Assembly (NCBI GenBank): GCA_013397795.1
Contig: VZTJ01000112.1
Coordinates: 365,052-429,051, forward strand
DNA length: 64,000 nt
Direction of reading: 5' to 3'
Origin: Orthonyx spaldingii
Lineage: Eukaryota; Chordata; Aves; Passeriformes; Orthonychidae
Of this stretch, positions 23,761 through 37,200 are shown in pieces; within the stretch, counting starts at the first letter, position 1, and each line of letters opens with the position of its first letter. Position numbers and translations under genes: made by a program. The notes beneath the pieces were generated by a model that had not been told where the DNA came from, did not search any database, and saw only the letters and a program-made list of their open reading frames with translations.

Positions 23761-26700
23761 GGCCTTTAAAGCAGTTTTAATGCCTGCTCACTGCAGAGCA
23801 CACCTGGCTTTGGTGGGATGGGGGCCTGCTCAACTCCGAAGCATGATCTATCCCAGGAGACCAATTTAGCAGTTATTTAATGATTCATAGCTTGATGTCT
23901 GGAAATGAGTGCTCCACATGATAACATACATAAACAAATTTAATTAGTTTTTGCCTTTTTTGCATAAGTAGCCACCAGTGTATTAAAGCTGCAAACAAAA
24001 CAGGTAGGCTGCCTGGAAAGTCATTGAAGCTGGTTAACAGCAGATCTTTGTGAAGGGCTATGGTGCTTTCTTTCATCTGCTGATAGTCACTGGTCAGGTC
24101 CTGAGGTTGCTGAGTTTGCTTATTAAGAATGAGGCAAGCAGTTATCTCAACTAGCTTTTACCCAGGTGTTAGAATTACATATCTACAGCAAAAACTGGCA
24201 GTCTCTCATCTACTCCCCTTCAAAGCTGCAGAACGTAATAATTTTTGGAACTGTTTTTAAAGGATGTGCTTCATACATTTCCTGTTTGCAGTCTATGAGA
24301 TATATTATTTAATAAACATCAACCTGAGTTATTGTTCAGAGATTGGGACTTATATATTTGCATTTTTATTGAACGTACATGAAAACACTGCAAAATTATT
24401 TCTAGTTGTACACACTACAAAATAGGGCAAAATACTTAATGCTGAAGAAAGCAAATTGAAAGCTTAAGGGACTGAATTTTTTTTTAACCTTCTTTTGCAA
24501 CATTGCATAATTAACACTGGTGATGTATGAAGTGTATGGGGGTTTGTTTCTCTGCTGTTAAGTGTTTCATATTCTCTGTGGAGCAGAATTCTAGAACTGA
24601 TAGTCCAGAATAATATCTTGTCATTCTCCTAAGCAATATAATTGAATATATTTTGCATGAAAAAATGTATTTTGCATATATTCATATTAAGTGAAATTCT
24701 TACTTTAATAACATTTCAGGGCTGAAAATTATTCAGCAAAACACATACAAATATTTTATACTGGAGGGTTTCTTTGAACTCTAGACAGCAGAGCAATATA
24801 ACTTTTTTCTTCTTCATCTGGGAGTAGCTTCCACCCACCAAGTGGAATATTTACTCCTATGAGAGGTGCCTTTTTCTTTGATAGGGCAGTTTGGTCATAA
24901 ATTTTTGCAGATCTTGGTTTTAGATTACAAACTGTCTAAAGCAGACACCTTGTTTTCCTGAGCACGCGGAGGAAACTCTTAGCATGGAACATGTTGGTTC
25001 CAGGAATCCTGCAGCCATCATTTTATAAATGTGCTTGATCTCAGACTTGAACAGGGGGGACCAAGCCATGATTTAAGATGATATTCTGCTATCCAAAAGT
25101 GAAATTCTGTGTCCAGCAAGTTCAGTGGAAACTTTGTTATTGGTCTCAGTGGGGCTAAATTTTATTTTTGTAGAGGTATTGTGTACTTTGAAAGCAATTT
25201 AGACTGGAAGAGAAGGTGGGGACTGGGGACAAATTGCTTTTGACCTTTTTCTTTTAGAAATTTAACAGAGACCATTGGCTCATTTCTGCCAGTACCTCCC
25301 AACACCTATCAGAAAATGTATTTTCTCTGAGTCACTATTAATTTTATATCATGGCATTTTATTTTATTATGAGAGACAGGGTTTCAAGTGGTGTGATTTA
25401 TAGGACATGTATACGTGGGTAGATACTACCTCCTGTTTTCTCTTCTTTATAACCCAAAACAAAGAGCCTTTAAGGGATATATTAAAATCTAGGTACCCGC
25501 TCTTACAATTTGACTGACTTTAACAAAACCAGTAGCATGTAGGTAAACATTTCCAAAGGCCTGTGATTAATTTTATGAACTCATTCAATGCCTGTAAGTT
25601 GTGCTCTGTGGATACTCATAAGGATTTCTGATTAGTATCATCGTGCCCCCTATAAATCTATTTTCTCAGGAGTTTATATCTCGGTAATAAAAACTTGTCC
25701 TGCAGTGAAAGGTCTTGGTGTAATGGCAGAATTATTACTATTCTTACTGCATTTGAAAAGCAATTCTTGAATCTTGCCCCCATCCTCTACAAAGGGTTGT
25801 TTTTTTTTTTCTTCTGTGTATAATGCAATCCAAATCCATTTGTTTGGTAATTTAATTTGGTAATATTAATTTGTATATACTTCCTTTCTTACAGAGGTTT
25901 TTGTGGACTGTACAGGTACAACCTTGTTACTTATCTGGCTGCTTGTGCTGACCCCTGTCAGCCTTAGTCCATAGGGCCCTCACTTGGGAAAATCTGTCAG
26001 CTTCTGTCTGTATTCCTGTTGTCTCTTTCAGATTTGGACTCCCCAGATCAGGATGGCTCTTTAAGATACAGTGAGGAATCAAACTTTGTATTTAGATATC
26101 TTTCCAAGAGCTGTGAGAGGTCACACCATTTTAAGACTTCATGTATAGGTTGTTCAGCTGTGACCAGGAGCCCTTTCAGGCCTGGTCATTTTAAGTCCTG
26201 TATATGTTAAATATGGCCCATATTCTGTTAAAGAGCACAGATTATTATTCAACAGGGCCCACAAAACTAATGATATAGTGCCTAATTTCTTTTGAGACTG
26301 GCCAGGGCCTGCTGCTCAGAGTTAGTACAGGTACCACCTTGACAATCCGTAGTTGCTGTGCCTGCTCCTCAGGGAGGAGCAGAGCTGGACAGTACTGTCT
26401 TGTGTGTAACAGGTGATGTTTTCTCTATCCAGGTAAATAAAGAGTTTATTTTTGTTCTGACTGGCCTCCTAGTGGCAGTGATTCCCCTCTGCAACCAGCT
26501 CAATACAACATTTGCATGGGAAATAAATTGTTAGTCATTTATGTTTTACGTCTATCTATAGACTATTCAGTGTATTTGTTGTTGATAAAAGCACTCTACT
26601 ATTCCTATTTGAGACCAGGTATGAGATTTAGCTAATTGTTTTAACTACATTCCTTTGTGGGACTGTTGTGATCATGGTGAAAAAAAAAAATAAAATAAAA

Positions 26701-27369
26701 TTGCACAGTGCTTCTCTAAAAGAACTGTTGTGTGTAGCATCTGATTGCAGGTAGTTAAGAGCACCAATGTTTAAAAAGTGGTAATATTCAGGAAGCGAGT
26801 AGGAATTGGTAGATGACAATTCCTGTGTGAGTTGGGTGTCTGGAGCCAGCACTATTCCCAGCCTGGCCACACTGGGGCCTGGATTCTGCCTTTGCATGAG
26901 CAGGAGAGAATCTGCCACGGGGCAGCTGCGGGAAGATCAGTAATCAGATCCCTAATAACTTGAGTGACTGCTGCAGGCACACTTTTGAGCAAATAGATTG
27001 CACCCTGGCAGCACAGTGCAGAGTGATATTGTGGGTTAGGTAGACTGAAATAACTGGATAGAGTTGAATGAAACTGATTAATTTTTTGCTGGCTTTAGCT
27101 GGTCGTGTGCCAAAACTTATTTTCTTTTATCTAGCAATTATAGTTGCGATATATTAAGAATAAACAAGATTATAAGGGAGTTTTCATTAGTAGTAAAAAG
27201 ACTATTTCATCTTATTCTTTTGTTTTTCTCATGTATAATTTTAACTATAACTTCTGCTGTTTATTAGCTACAGTTTTTTTAAAAAAAACAAGAAAAAACC
27301 ACCCAAAACATACAAAACCAAGTTGGTAATATAATATTTAAAGGACAATTTTGGTTTTTTGTGTTGCAG
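23761..27369. other. Non-coding unique DNA, no gene seen
   Basis: AT-rich. A (TAAAA)-like short run follows a poly-A at 26679-26701, and a GCTCCTC/GAGGAGC hairpin lies at 26364-26380. An AATAAA at about 26435 gives a superficial resemblance to an LTR end, but no target duplication or termini could be found. Frames are below 100 codons and unrecognised. Confidence 0.5.
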
Positions 27370-27438
27370 AATCAGTGTTGCTCATGCAGATCTGGTGAGA
27401 AAGAGAAGGGAATACATCAGTGGAGAAAGACATATATG
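27370..27438 (+). other. Candidate 69-bp internal exon
   Basis: A T-rich tract ending in GTGTTGCAG (27361-27369) precedes this segment and GTAAGA follows it at 27439-27444, so both borders match the splice consensus well. The length is 69 bp, a multiple of three, and two of the three forward frames are open across it. One of these reads ISVAHADLVRKRREY in its first part. I do not recognise the peptide. Short open segments with GT/AG borders arise often by chance in 64 kb, so this is a lead rather than a gene call. Confidence 0.2.
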
Positions 27439-30400
27439 GTAAGAATTTGTCATTAAAGGAAAAACACATAGCACTGTCATCTAAGTTAAATGCTGATGGA
27501 TCGTGGATTAGACTTTATCTGAGAACTCATTTAGCCCTTAGGTATGGAGGACATCTGTGAGCACAGTGTTAATGGTGATTATTGCTCTGATGGATCATCT
27601 GCCCAAAAATAGTAATTGAAAGGACCTTCCTGAATCCATAACATTAGCTTATCCCATGGGAAAAATACATAGATGGGAAGACCTTCATTATGAAACTGAA
27701 ATGCATGAAGCAGTTTGTCTCTCAGTGTTGTCCAGTACTTTATTTGTTGTTATGAAAGCTTAACACTAAAAACTGAAATTTCATATCAAACTTCAGCAGA
27801 AAAATGTAGTTACTGGTGAAAGATGCTCATTGGTTTTTGGTTTATAATAACAAAAGTATTCGGGATGAAAGTACTTTATTGATGGATTCTGAACAGCTAT
27901 CTGGTGGAATTTAGCTCTGACTAGGGCATAAGAAACCCAAGAGTTATTACTTCAGCAAAGTCAAACTCACTTTTGCCTTTTAAGTGTTTTTACTGTGTGA
28001 ACTTACCATCTTGAAACTATGACTGATTAAAGCAAAGGTGTTGTTTCTATAACGGACAGGATTGTGAAAGTCAACTGAAATATAACCCGGGAGTTTAGTG
28101 TGAAGATTTTTATTTCAAGGAACAGATATATAACACTGCTAATTTGTCAGAGATGCTGGGTTTGAGCTCTTAAAATTGTGGATGAAATTCAGATGTCTTC
28201 ACCAAGATATCAGAAATGTAGATACCAAAGTCTGGGGAAGTCACCCTAGATTCACTTTGCAGTCAATTGAGGAAAAATGGACACCTTCAGAGAGTGATTC
28301 ATCTCAGCCTCAAATAGGCAGGTCAGATAACTTGCCCCCTGGAGATGCCTCCATTGACTGTAGAAAAGCCTACAGTGACAAACTCAGAATTAAATGTGTA
28401 ACCTTTCAGTGTCTAAAGCTAGGTTAGATGAATCTCACCGTGTGGTAACAAGGACAAGCTCTGCCAGCTGTACTAGTGTTGAATAACAGCTTCCTGGGAT
28501 GCTCCAGTGGGACTGTTTCTGGAGGGAATTGAGAAGGTTTGACTCAGAAATTCTGGGGGTCCCCAAGACTAATGATTGCAATGATGATTTTTGGAGTTTG
28601 TTCACTTTTTAATTTCATTGATAGTCGTAGTAGTTTTATTTTTCTTTTTTTTTTCTTTTTTTCTTTTNNNNNNNNNNNNNNNNNNNNNNNNNNNNNNNNN
28701 NNNNNNNNNNNNNNNNNNNNNNNNNNNNNNNNNNTTTTTTTCCTGTGGAATCCTAAAAATGAAGGTGTATTTTGTTCTGTTGAGTGTTGAAAGTTGCTGT
28801 GGGATTTTTTCAAAAGTCAATGGCTGACTGTTACTTGTTGTCCATTTGCCTTCTCCATTTGTAGTGTCGCAGAGTGTAGATAGATAGTAGCTACCCTGTT
28901 AGGCCAGTAAGCACAGAGGAACTGGGTAAAATAAGTTTTTTTAAAGGCTGGCAAGGTATGCTGGGCTTGGAGGATGTCTGTGAGATTGAAGATCCAGCTA
29001 CATTTGTAATCAAAATCCTTGCCTGTTTAAAATAAAAAAAAAGTAAAGATTTGAAGATATGGGAATGAATGGTGATGCTGTTTTAAACAATATTTGCTAT
29101 TAACAGGGGTAATCCAGGAAGGATATAATATTATGAAAATACTTAGAGAAAAATTGTGGGTTTGTGTAGTTTATAAATTGGAAAAACAAGATTGCTCAGA
29201 AGACCCTTGCTTTAAAAGAAATTGCCCTGAGCATTGAGCTATACTATGATAGAATATGTTCAGCCTTTTAGGTCACAAGATACTTTTCATGCTGAACTCC
29301 TGTAAATACAAACCAATTTGATCATAACAGGAGCGCAAGGGCTTTTTTTGCTTCTTTCAGAAATCCCCAGAAGTGGGAGGATGGAAAAAGTCCCAATAGT
29401 ATTTATGACTTTTATTTTCTGCTGTTCAGAGAACATGCCAAACATATAATAATTAGAACTTTGTGCTTGAGGTCATACCAGTTCAGTGAATTTATACCTG
29501 AGCTGATGTTTTCAGTTACAGAGTGCTCTGAATTTTCTGACAGTCATAGATGAGGTAAAGTGGCTCAATAGTTCAACACATTTGTAACCTGCTGTTATAT
29601 GGTTTTTACTGGGGTTTTTTCATGTCTTGACAAATACTAAAAATAGGACATAGATTATCCCAAACCTGGAATGTACCAAATGATTAAAAAAAAATCTAAG
29701 AGACATATAGGAAGGAAGTTTAAACTTTTACAACTTCTTACATCTTCTCTTGTTCGTATGTCCACAAATGAAGTCCCTTCTTATTTAAATATTTCTCAAT
29801 ATAACCTACCACATCAAATGCTGGATATGATTTTAGCTGCTTGTAATTTACTAGGAAAACAAGAGGAAAGTGCGTAGAAGGCAGGCTTCATACTTTGAAC
29901 TGAAATTGTGCACTGCCTTCATTAAATAGTGGTAGGATCTCTGAACAGACAACACCAATGAATGTTCGTAAATTTAAATTTAGGCAAGCATGTTGTGTAA
30001 TACTCTGTATCCCTCTTCAGGCAACTCAGAAATGAGGTAGTTTTGAGCACATACTGGCAGTTGTGTGCATGTTGCTAATCAATCTTGTGTGTACAACTTA
30101 CAGGCTGCTTCACCTACATCTACTTTTCATTTAGCCCTTTTCAATTACCCATTCAAAAATCTTTGAAGACTGTTCCTTAGTCCTGTAATCTCTCTTCATT
30201 GAAAATAGTAGAGCCACAAAGAAAACTAGAATAGAATTCATTCTCTTCTATGTAAAAGAGAATGGATAAAAGCCTGAGTTTTATACAGGTATGTGATAAC
30301 ACTGCTGTTATAAGGCACCTTTTGACCACATGGCAAACGAGCTGAAATAAATCTGTTCCTTATCATTCAAGACCTTCCCAATTAATGGGGGCAATCCTTC

Positions 30401-33346
30401 ATCAGAAAGATGAACAAATCTGAGTAGAACTGAGTACACTAATGTTGTGAAAGGGCAAATTTTGCTGTACTTGTGTAGCTGCTACCATTTGCAATCTGGA
30501 GGCAGGTAACACTGTTGAAATAAAAACATTGCTTTGCAGGCAAGAGAGCTTGGGTGAGTGGGATGATTCTTTCAGGAGTAGAGAAAAGAATTTCACCTTC
30601 ACTAAAAATCAGGGATTGTCTTTCCTATATTGGGATGGCTGGAAAGTAATTTTATATACCTATTTTTGACAAGATTCACTTGGAGCGTAACTTATTTACT
30701 TGAAGAATATTTATATGGAAACATATAGTGGAGCCTTTCTAGCTGCTCTGATTTTCATCACAGTGGCAGTCTTGATGCCCTTCTACCAGGACTGCCATGA
30801 TCAAAAATAGTCTATATTTTGAGTTTTACAGAATATCTTCCTGAGTTCCATTTCAGAATAATCGCAGTGCTTTTATACTTTGAAAATAATAACTATTTGC
30901 ATGGGATTTAAGCAGTGCTTCAGGGCTTGACATCCAGTGAAATATCTCAGGTTGTTGAAAGGGTGGTTTGAAGCTCAGTTAATGCAAGGGTGTGATAATT
31001 TTCGCCCTTGCGGGATGGATGACATGATTCCCCATTAAAAATCTGTATCACTAGGCATGTATTTCTTTGCTATGGACCCTCCAGGAGCTGGAATGTTCAT
31101 AATTTTGTAAAAACACTTATCACTGTTGGATTTACTGGGAAGTTCCATCTCTTTTTTTGGTGTTACCCCAATGTTCTGGTGATAGAAGAATTGGAAAAAA
31201 TTCTGTGTTGATTCAGGGACTGCATGTGATTATTTTCCCATAAATTCCCCATGAAATTCTTTCCTTGTTCAACTGGATTTATCTCTAACAGTTATAGCAA
31301 AGGATAATGCCTTCTTATTTAAAAGTAAGAGCATTCTGGGTGTAGAAATGAAGCACTCAGACTTGACAAGATTCCCCTGGAAAAATTGGGAATGGCGTGG
31401 CTGCTGGCCTAATTGCCTTTTCCTTGTTGAATTCAAACACTATCATTAATAACAGACAGTGACTTGAGCAAACACAATGGAAGTTTTCTTGAAGAAACAA
31501 GACAAGAAGTGAAGTGGAAGGACGTGTAGTTGTTTATATTGGTTGTTCTAGTGAAGCCAGTATTTAAATGATGGCAGGCTTCTTTCTAAGTCTCAGACTT
31601 TCTCTGGGAGTACGTTTGCATTAGTGTTTTACTTCAGGAGAAAAGAGTGCTTGTTCTCACTTGCTTTGGTAGTGGCATGGAAGTCCTGGAAATGCAATGC
31701 CCAACACATCCATGTGGGTACAAAGCCTGGAAGGACAAGGTGAATGTGCAAGAACTAATGAATATCACCTTACTGTGATTTGCTGTATGGGAGCAAACTC
31801 ACATATATCGTTCTCTCCATGCTTAGCAAACAACCTCTGTGAAAGACAGACATCTTTGTCAGAACACTTGGTCATCTTTAAGTGGTCTCCAAAATTCACA
31901 TTGCCAGCTGCAATGGATTGATGTCTCTGTACAACATTCCTTTGTATGCCTCATAAAGGGAATGCAGGATGAAGTGAATTTCTAGTATTACTGACTTACC
32001 AAACATATTTTGTTTTACTTCAAACATGACTTACCTTGGTTTTACTTTCTCCGTCTTATTCTTTACTTTCCTGCTCCCCATCTCATTGGATTTGTCTTTC
32101 ATTTTATGGGAAAAATTATGGATGAAAATTTGATTTACTGAAACGTTTTTCGTGAATGTAATTATGTAATTTCTGTGTAAGGTTGCTGCTGCAGGTACTG
32201 AAAAATTTTGCTATAAATTGCCATGATCTTAAATAAAGGATTCAATAGCTGAAATGTAATAGGACTGCCTATAATCAAAGAAATGGAAATGGGCAAGCAG
32301 TGTCAATACAGAACAGAAACAAGGTTTTGGTTGGGAAGAGCAGTAAATCCTTTCAAAACAGAAGTTTCAGACGTTTAATGACCTGTAAATGCTGTCTAAC
32401 TGACAAATATAATCTAGATCTGGGTAGAGCTCTTGACCACCTTTTCTGTTTGTAATAAGGGAGGATCAATTCCCTCAGCCATAAGCACAGTGTGAGTTGT
32501 GAAACTTGTCAGTGTCATTGGGGAAGCTCTGGCACCTCAGCACGCAGCTGAGGTGGTGGTGTGTAGATAATCTTAGCACTGAAATGCATCTATGGCCTTT
32601 TCTGCAAAGCAGAAAAACTTGCTCAGGTTGCATAGGTGATTGAGAATATTTCTAGTTTGTTGGAAGTCAAGGAGTCATGACAGTCATTCCTCTCTTTTGG
32701 TGCGTATGGATTGTTTGTTTAGGAGTTTTTCTTTCCAACAAGCTCTAAAGTTTCTTTGGAGAAAGAAAATAGAGTAATAGGCTCTAAAATTATCATAAGG
32801 ATTAAAAAGCATAAGGATCAGAAAGCAAACAGACCAGACTCTCACAAAAATACCAAATTTGAAGACCTCAGAAATAATATTCTAGGATTACTTAAGTCAG
32901 TAATAATTTTATATTTTCAGAATTGGCAAATTAGTATGTCATTCAGACATCATTTTGAAAATTAATTTTTGAATTTTTTTTCTTATGTGATATCATATTT
33001 AGCTGTAGTTTTAAATCTCTGCATGCTCTGTGTTTGTCAGTGAAACACTACGTGTCTCATTTTGTTCCCAATGAAACTCTTGTATGTGTTTGTGTGTACC
33101 CTGCAGTTTTACATTCTGTCCAGAGATGGAAGCTGCTTGCTCTGACAAGGTCAGGTTGGGAAGGAGGCCACATTCCCTGAATAAGAAAGCCAGGAGGCCA
33201 GAGCATGCCATTTCATTAGACAACCCAGGACTCTCTTATAGAAAAGGAGGGGGAATGAATGCTATGGAATTTAAAATAACTATTTCAGCTTTTCTGTAGC
33301 CTAGAAAATGTTACTCTTGGGCAATATTCTGTTAATGATCACTATT
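27439..33346. other. Non-coding unique DNA with one assembly gap
   Basis: Mostly AT-rich unique DNA interrupted by the gap at 28668-28734. Frames near the gap (28539-28827) are artefacts of N and poly-T translation. An inverted repeat GCAAGGG/CCCTTGC lies at 30984-31011. No gene or transposon was recognised. Confidence 0.5.
28668..28734. other. Assembly gap (67 N) in T-rich tract
   Basis: Undetermined bases flanked on both sides by T-rich or CT-rich sequence. This suggests a long polypyrimidine tract that could not be assembled. Confidence 0.99.
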
Positions 33347-33434
33347 GGGCCAGATGTTCAGCACACATAAATGAGTGTATTTCCATTGACTTCAGTGGAA
33401 CTAGGCCAGCTTATGCCATCTGAGAATCTGTCCC
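33347..33434. repeat. Ancient palindromic interspersed repeat, degraded
   Basis: An 88-bp imperfect palindrome. The left arm begins GGGCCAGATGTTCAGC. The right arm, read in reverse complement, begins GGGACAGATTCTCAG, and the centre is CCATTGACTTCAGTGG. This layout (GGGCCAGAT, then CAGC, TAAAT, CCATTGACTTCA and the mirror image) matches, as I recall it, an old palindromic repeat common in turtles, crocodilians and birds. I cannot give the family name with certainty. It is probably a non-autonomous, MITE-like relic. Divergence between the arms indicates great age. Confidence 0.6.
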
Positions 33435-33829
33435 CTCAGCTTTCTTTCTAAACCAGTAGTGATTTTTAGGTAAGGAGTTGCAGTATTATCTGTCATAGTT
33501 CCAGCTTCCAGCAGAGGAGAAGAAAATGCATGTTCTTATTTTCTTCATCAATGTGGGAACAAATTAAACTGTGACAAAGAATCAGAGCAATTCAAATAAT
33601 CAAATTTAAGAATGTGAAATGTAACAGACTTGCTTTGTTTTCCTGTGGGTGTTTTCTCTGTCAAAACAAAACTTCATAATTTTCTAGATGGCTGGCTGGT
33701 TCTCCAAGCTTCCGATGCCACTTAGGCCAGTGGCATGGAATAAATTGAACATATTAACCTGAAAAAGATCCCAAAGTTTTGTTCTTTGTTGTTGAGGTTA
33801 TTTTATATTTATTAATAAATTAAGACAGA

Positions 33830-34290
33830 CTCATGCAGGGCTCTAAGAAATGGGACGAGCTCTCTGGACTGGATGCATTCCTTCTGCCTTTTTATTCTGC
33901 TCCCATTCAGCACTTATAATGGTAATGAAGTCTAATTACAAATGCATGTGACTGCCTGTTGTAATCTGTCAGTGTGTTTCTGAAAAACCTTGTGCCAGTT
34001 CAGTATTGGTCATTAGATAATAAGGATTGATAAAACGTAAGGGGCAAAATGTTAAAAATGCTACTATCGATTAGAACGCACCTTAATAATGAAACCATGG
34101 GCCTGGGGACGAAAGCCATGGATCATTTTGACAATTCGGCCTTAGATTGTGGATGAGACAGAGTGGGGACAATTAATCCCTCAGAGCCACAAATCACAAA
34201 TAAAGTAGTTGCAGCTCATTACAACCTGACCTTGCTACACGGCCTTGAAAACATAAGTGACCTTCTAGTATTTGAAAAGATTACAAAGCT
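33830..34290. promoter_or_regulatory. Candidate conserved non-coding element with paired nuclear-receptor half-sites
   Basis: Long repeat-free block of high complexity. TAATTA lies at 33933-33938, next to an octamer-like AAATGCAT. TGACCTTG at 34227-34234 and TGACCTT at 34258-34264 are two same-orientation AAGGTCA half-sites on the minus strand. The first has the extended CAAGGTCA form preferred by monomeric receptors such as SF-1/ERR. Scattered CpGs survive in an otherwise CpG-poor region (CTATCGATTAGAACGCACC). These traits are enhancer-like, but conservation was not tested. Confidence 0.32.
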
Positions 34291-37200
34291 CTATTGAGAA
34301 ATATCTATTTTTTCTTTTTATATATATGCTTGGGAACCACATGGCTTAATTTTAACCGATCTTGATGAAAGAAGCTTTTAACTTCATCTTTCAGGAACCA
34401 AATTGCTAACATCTTGTGGAACTGGTGGTGGTGGTACTGCAGGAGAATGTTTGGGAAGGATCTTAATAGTCAAAAGTCTTGATCTGTGCAATTAATCAGT
34501 GGAAGTTTGTGCTACAACAACTTTGAAGAAACAATAGTTGCAATGAACAATCTAGTAATTCTAGTTAGGGCATTTATAAATATTATGGTATTGGAGCACT
34601 CATAATTGTAGGAAAACATCTTTGTGCATTATAGCCAAGTCCAATCCCAAAATCTGGAAATATGTTCAGCAAAGTATTTCATGAACTCTCTTCATGTTCC
34701 CAGCTTAACTGGGAATGAGGAGAAGTCATGTATTTTGCATTTCTGTCCTTTGACATGCACTGCAGATGTTCTTTGGCTAACTGACTTGAGCGCCTTTTTG
34801 TGGGTTAGTGCATTTGGATATCTCAAAGTATTATGACATGACTAATCAAAGACTCCATGATAAACAGATTGGTTCACATTTCTAAATGTTCTGTTTAGAA
34901 GTGAGTTGTGCACAAAGATCTGAGTTTCTGATGGAACAGTCTACCTTAATTTGATCCTTAATGTTGAGTCAGGCTCATCCTTCCACCGACTGTGATAGAA
35001 GGAGATAGTCTTTCAGCTCATTCATGAGAAGAGGCAACAACCACAATCACTCATGTTGTCTTAACTGTGCAATGAATTTTGAGCACTTCCTGATTTTACT
35101 GTGCTTTAGATAAGCCCATGTGTGACTCTGCTTATTGCTCTTTCCTTTCAATGTATCTGAGTGAGACGTTTCTAAGTGTCCTCGTGGTACACAAACTCCA
35201 GCCTCTCCCAGAGTATTGCATCCCTACATTAGATAAATGCAATTTACCTTAAGACCAAGTTCTCTGTAAATACAAGAGACTTGTGGTTTTCCATGAGGCT
35301 TAAAGGTCTGGGCCTATTCTAGACAAGAGATGGGGTCTGCTATGGTGCTGAGGACATTATGAAGAAGGCTCTACCCACACACTTCATGGTTGAGGTAAGA
35401 GTGGTGATATTCATGACATCAGTGATGGCTGTGGGGATGGAGGGAGCAGCTCCAAGTTTCCCAGTTCTTTGATGTTCAGACAAAAGCATCAAGCCTCTTA
35501 TGGTAGTGTGGAACCACTACATTAGATCATAGATTACTGAGGTATGCTGAGCCAGAGAAATGGCACTGGATAGACAATATTTTCTGCAAAAATGGAGTTT
35601 TCAAGATAGCTCTAAAATGCAGCCCTATGTAGAGGACATTGCAAAAATATCCGTGTTGAATGTATTATGAACACAATTATTGCAGTCCTCTGGCTGTGTG
35701 GGAAGCAAGATGGAGGATCTCCTCACTGCTGCTAGAGAAACTGAGAGCCTGCTCTCACAGCATGTGGATTTAGGTTGTTTCACCCTGGCATTACCAGGAC
35801 TGAGGTTTAGCCATGGTAGAGCTCTCTTCTTGACTCTGGGCTTGGATAACAGTGCTTTTGGCATTGGGAGTGACAGAGAGAAAGTTGTGTGGTATCACTG
35901 TTCGTAATATATTGATACTGGCTCTGCTTTTATTAGCTTGAAACAAAATGGATTAGATGAACAAAAGGGAATCCTTGGAAGCTTCATTCAATTATTTCAC
36001 AGCGACAGCCAGGGAAAAACTCGATCTATCCCCTGGATGTAACAGTTCCTAGTTCTGATCAGAAAGCATTGTGACATTTTCAATATACGAGGCTGAGCAG
36101 TGACTCCACAGTTTGAGTTAACACTTCATCTCCTGACCTTCCAGTCAGCAGTCCCAACTGCTTTCCAGAGACTTCTCCTCAAGAGGTTCAGCTGTAGTCA
36201 AGGTCTCATAACAGTGATAGTCCTGGCCATACTCTTGTAGGGACACACTGTGGGACACAACACAACTCAATTACTGGACATAGGATTGGGAAACAATTGG
36301 AATAAAATTACTCCTTGTAAGAGAAAAATCATTCAACAATTTATTAAGTAGATCAAGACACTGAGGGTAGTGTGGTATAGAAATGGACAACCACAGCTAT
36401 TACTTTGACATTTCACATTTTTCCTTTTTGAGTGGGAGTTTAAACAGTGTTTCTGGTAGCATCAAAAGTGCTTTAAGAATCAACCCAAAAGTTTGCTTTA
36501 CCTTTCTTAGTAGCTCCACTTAGTGGCTACTGGGATAACACAGGGTTTCCCTCAGTGCCTGTGTTACCTTGTGCTGTGGTGCTCATTCTCCTTCCCTCCA
36601 TCCTGCTGGATCCTGCAGGAACATGGCTGTGGATTGCTGCAGGGGTGTCAGAGACTAACAAGTGCACTAATTGCAGAGTGGGAAAGAATCCCTGCTGATT
36701 CTCAGCTGAGTTATCCTCATAGAAAACCTTATATCTGTGAACGTTTCTCTATCAAGTTCTTGTGTAGTTGTGGTTTCCTTTGGAAATCTGTGGGTCATAT
36801 GGAACACTGTATCATAGCGCTCAGCATGCAGCCTTCCACCTTCATGGATGGCACTCTTTCTACTTGGATTCAGTCAGGCCTCCTCTGCAGGCTTTCTGGT
36901 GTTTGAATCCTCATTCATTTGATTTCTGGCTTTTGGGGATGAATTTGTCTCCCTGTATACTGTGTTTACTAGGGAATGTGATTTTCAGAAGATATTAGAC
37001 ATGCTTGAAGAATACTTTGGGGGACAAACTCCTCAGATGAGCAGAGAAATCTGGCTTCAGGAAGGTGAGATGCCAATTGTTCTTTATATAAAAGCTTGAA
37101 GTACTACTTAAAAGCTAAAAGTAAAAATAACTGAAGCAGCGGAGATATTTTGATGTGATTGTCAGTGCATAGCTGTGAACATAAATAAATACTGGGCTTT

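Noticed and set aside
26010..26210. Segment after a pyrimidine tract ending TTTCAG with an open frame (SDLDSPDQDGSLRYSEE...)
   Set aside because: The acceptor is good and the peptide looks protein-like, but no convincing donor follows within the open frame and I recognise no family.
26220..26505. Possible second LTR (AATAAA near 26435 and a GC hairpin at 26364-26380)
   Set aside because: No TG...CA termini with a matching target duplication and no TATA box in the right place could be found.
28539..28827. Four open frames across the second gap
   Set aside because: They depend on N bases and poly-T translation.
36523..36906. 127-codon plus-strand frame, cysteine-rich
   Set aside because: Unrecognised sequence, no exon-like borders, and overlapping alternative frames. 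Treated as chance.
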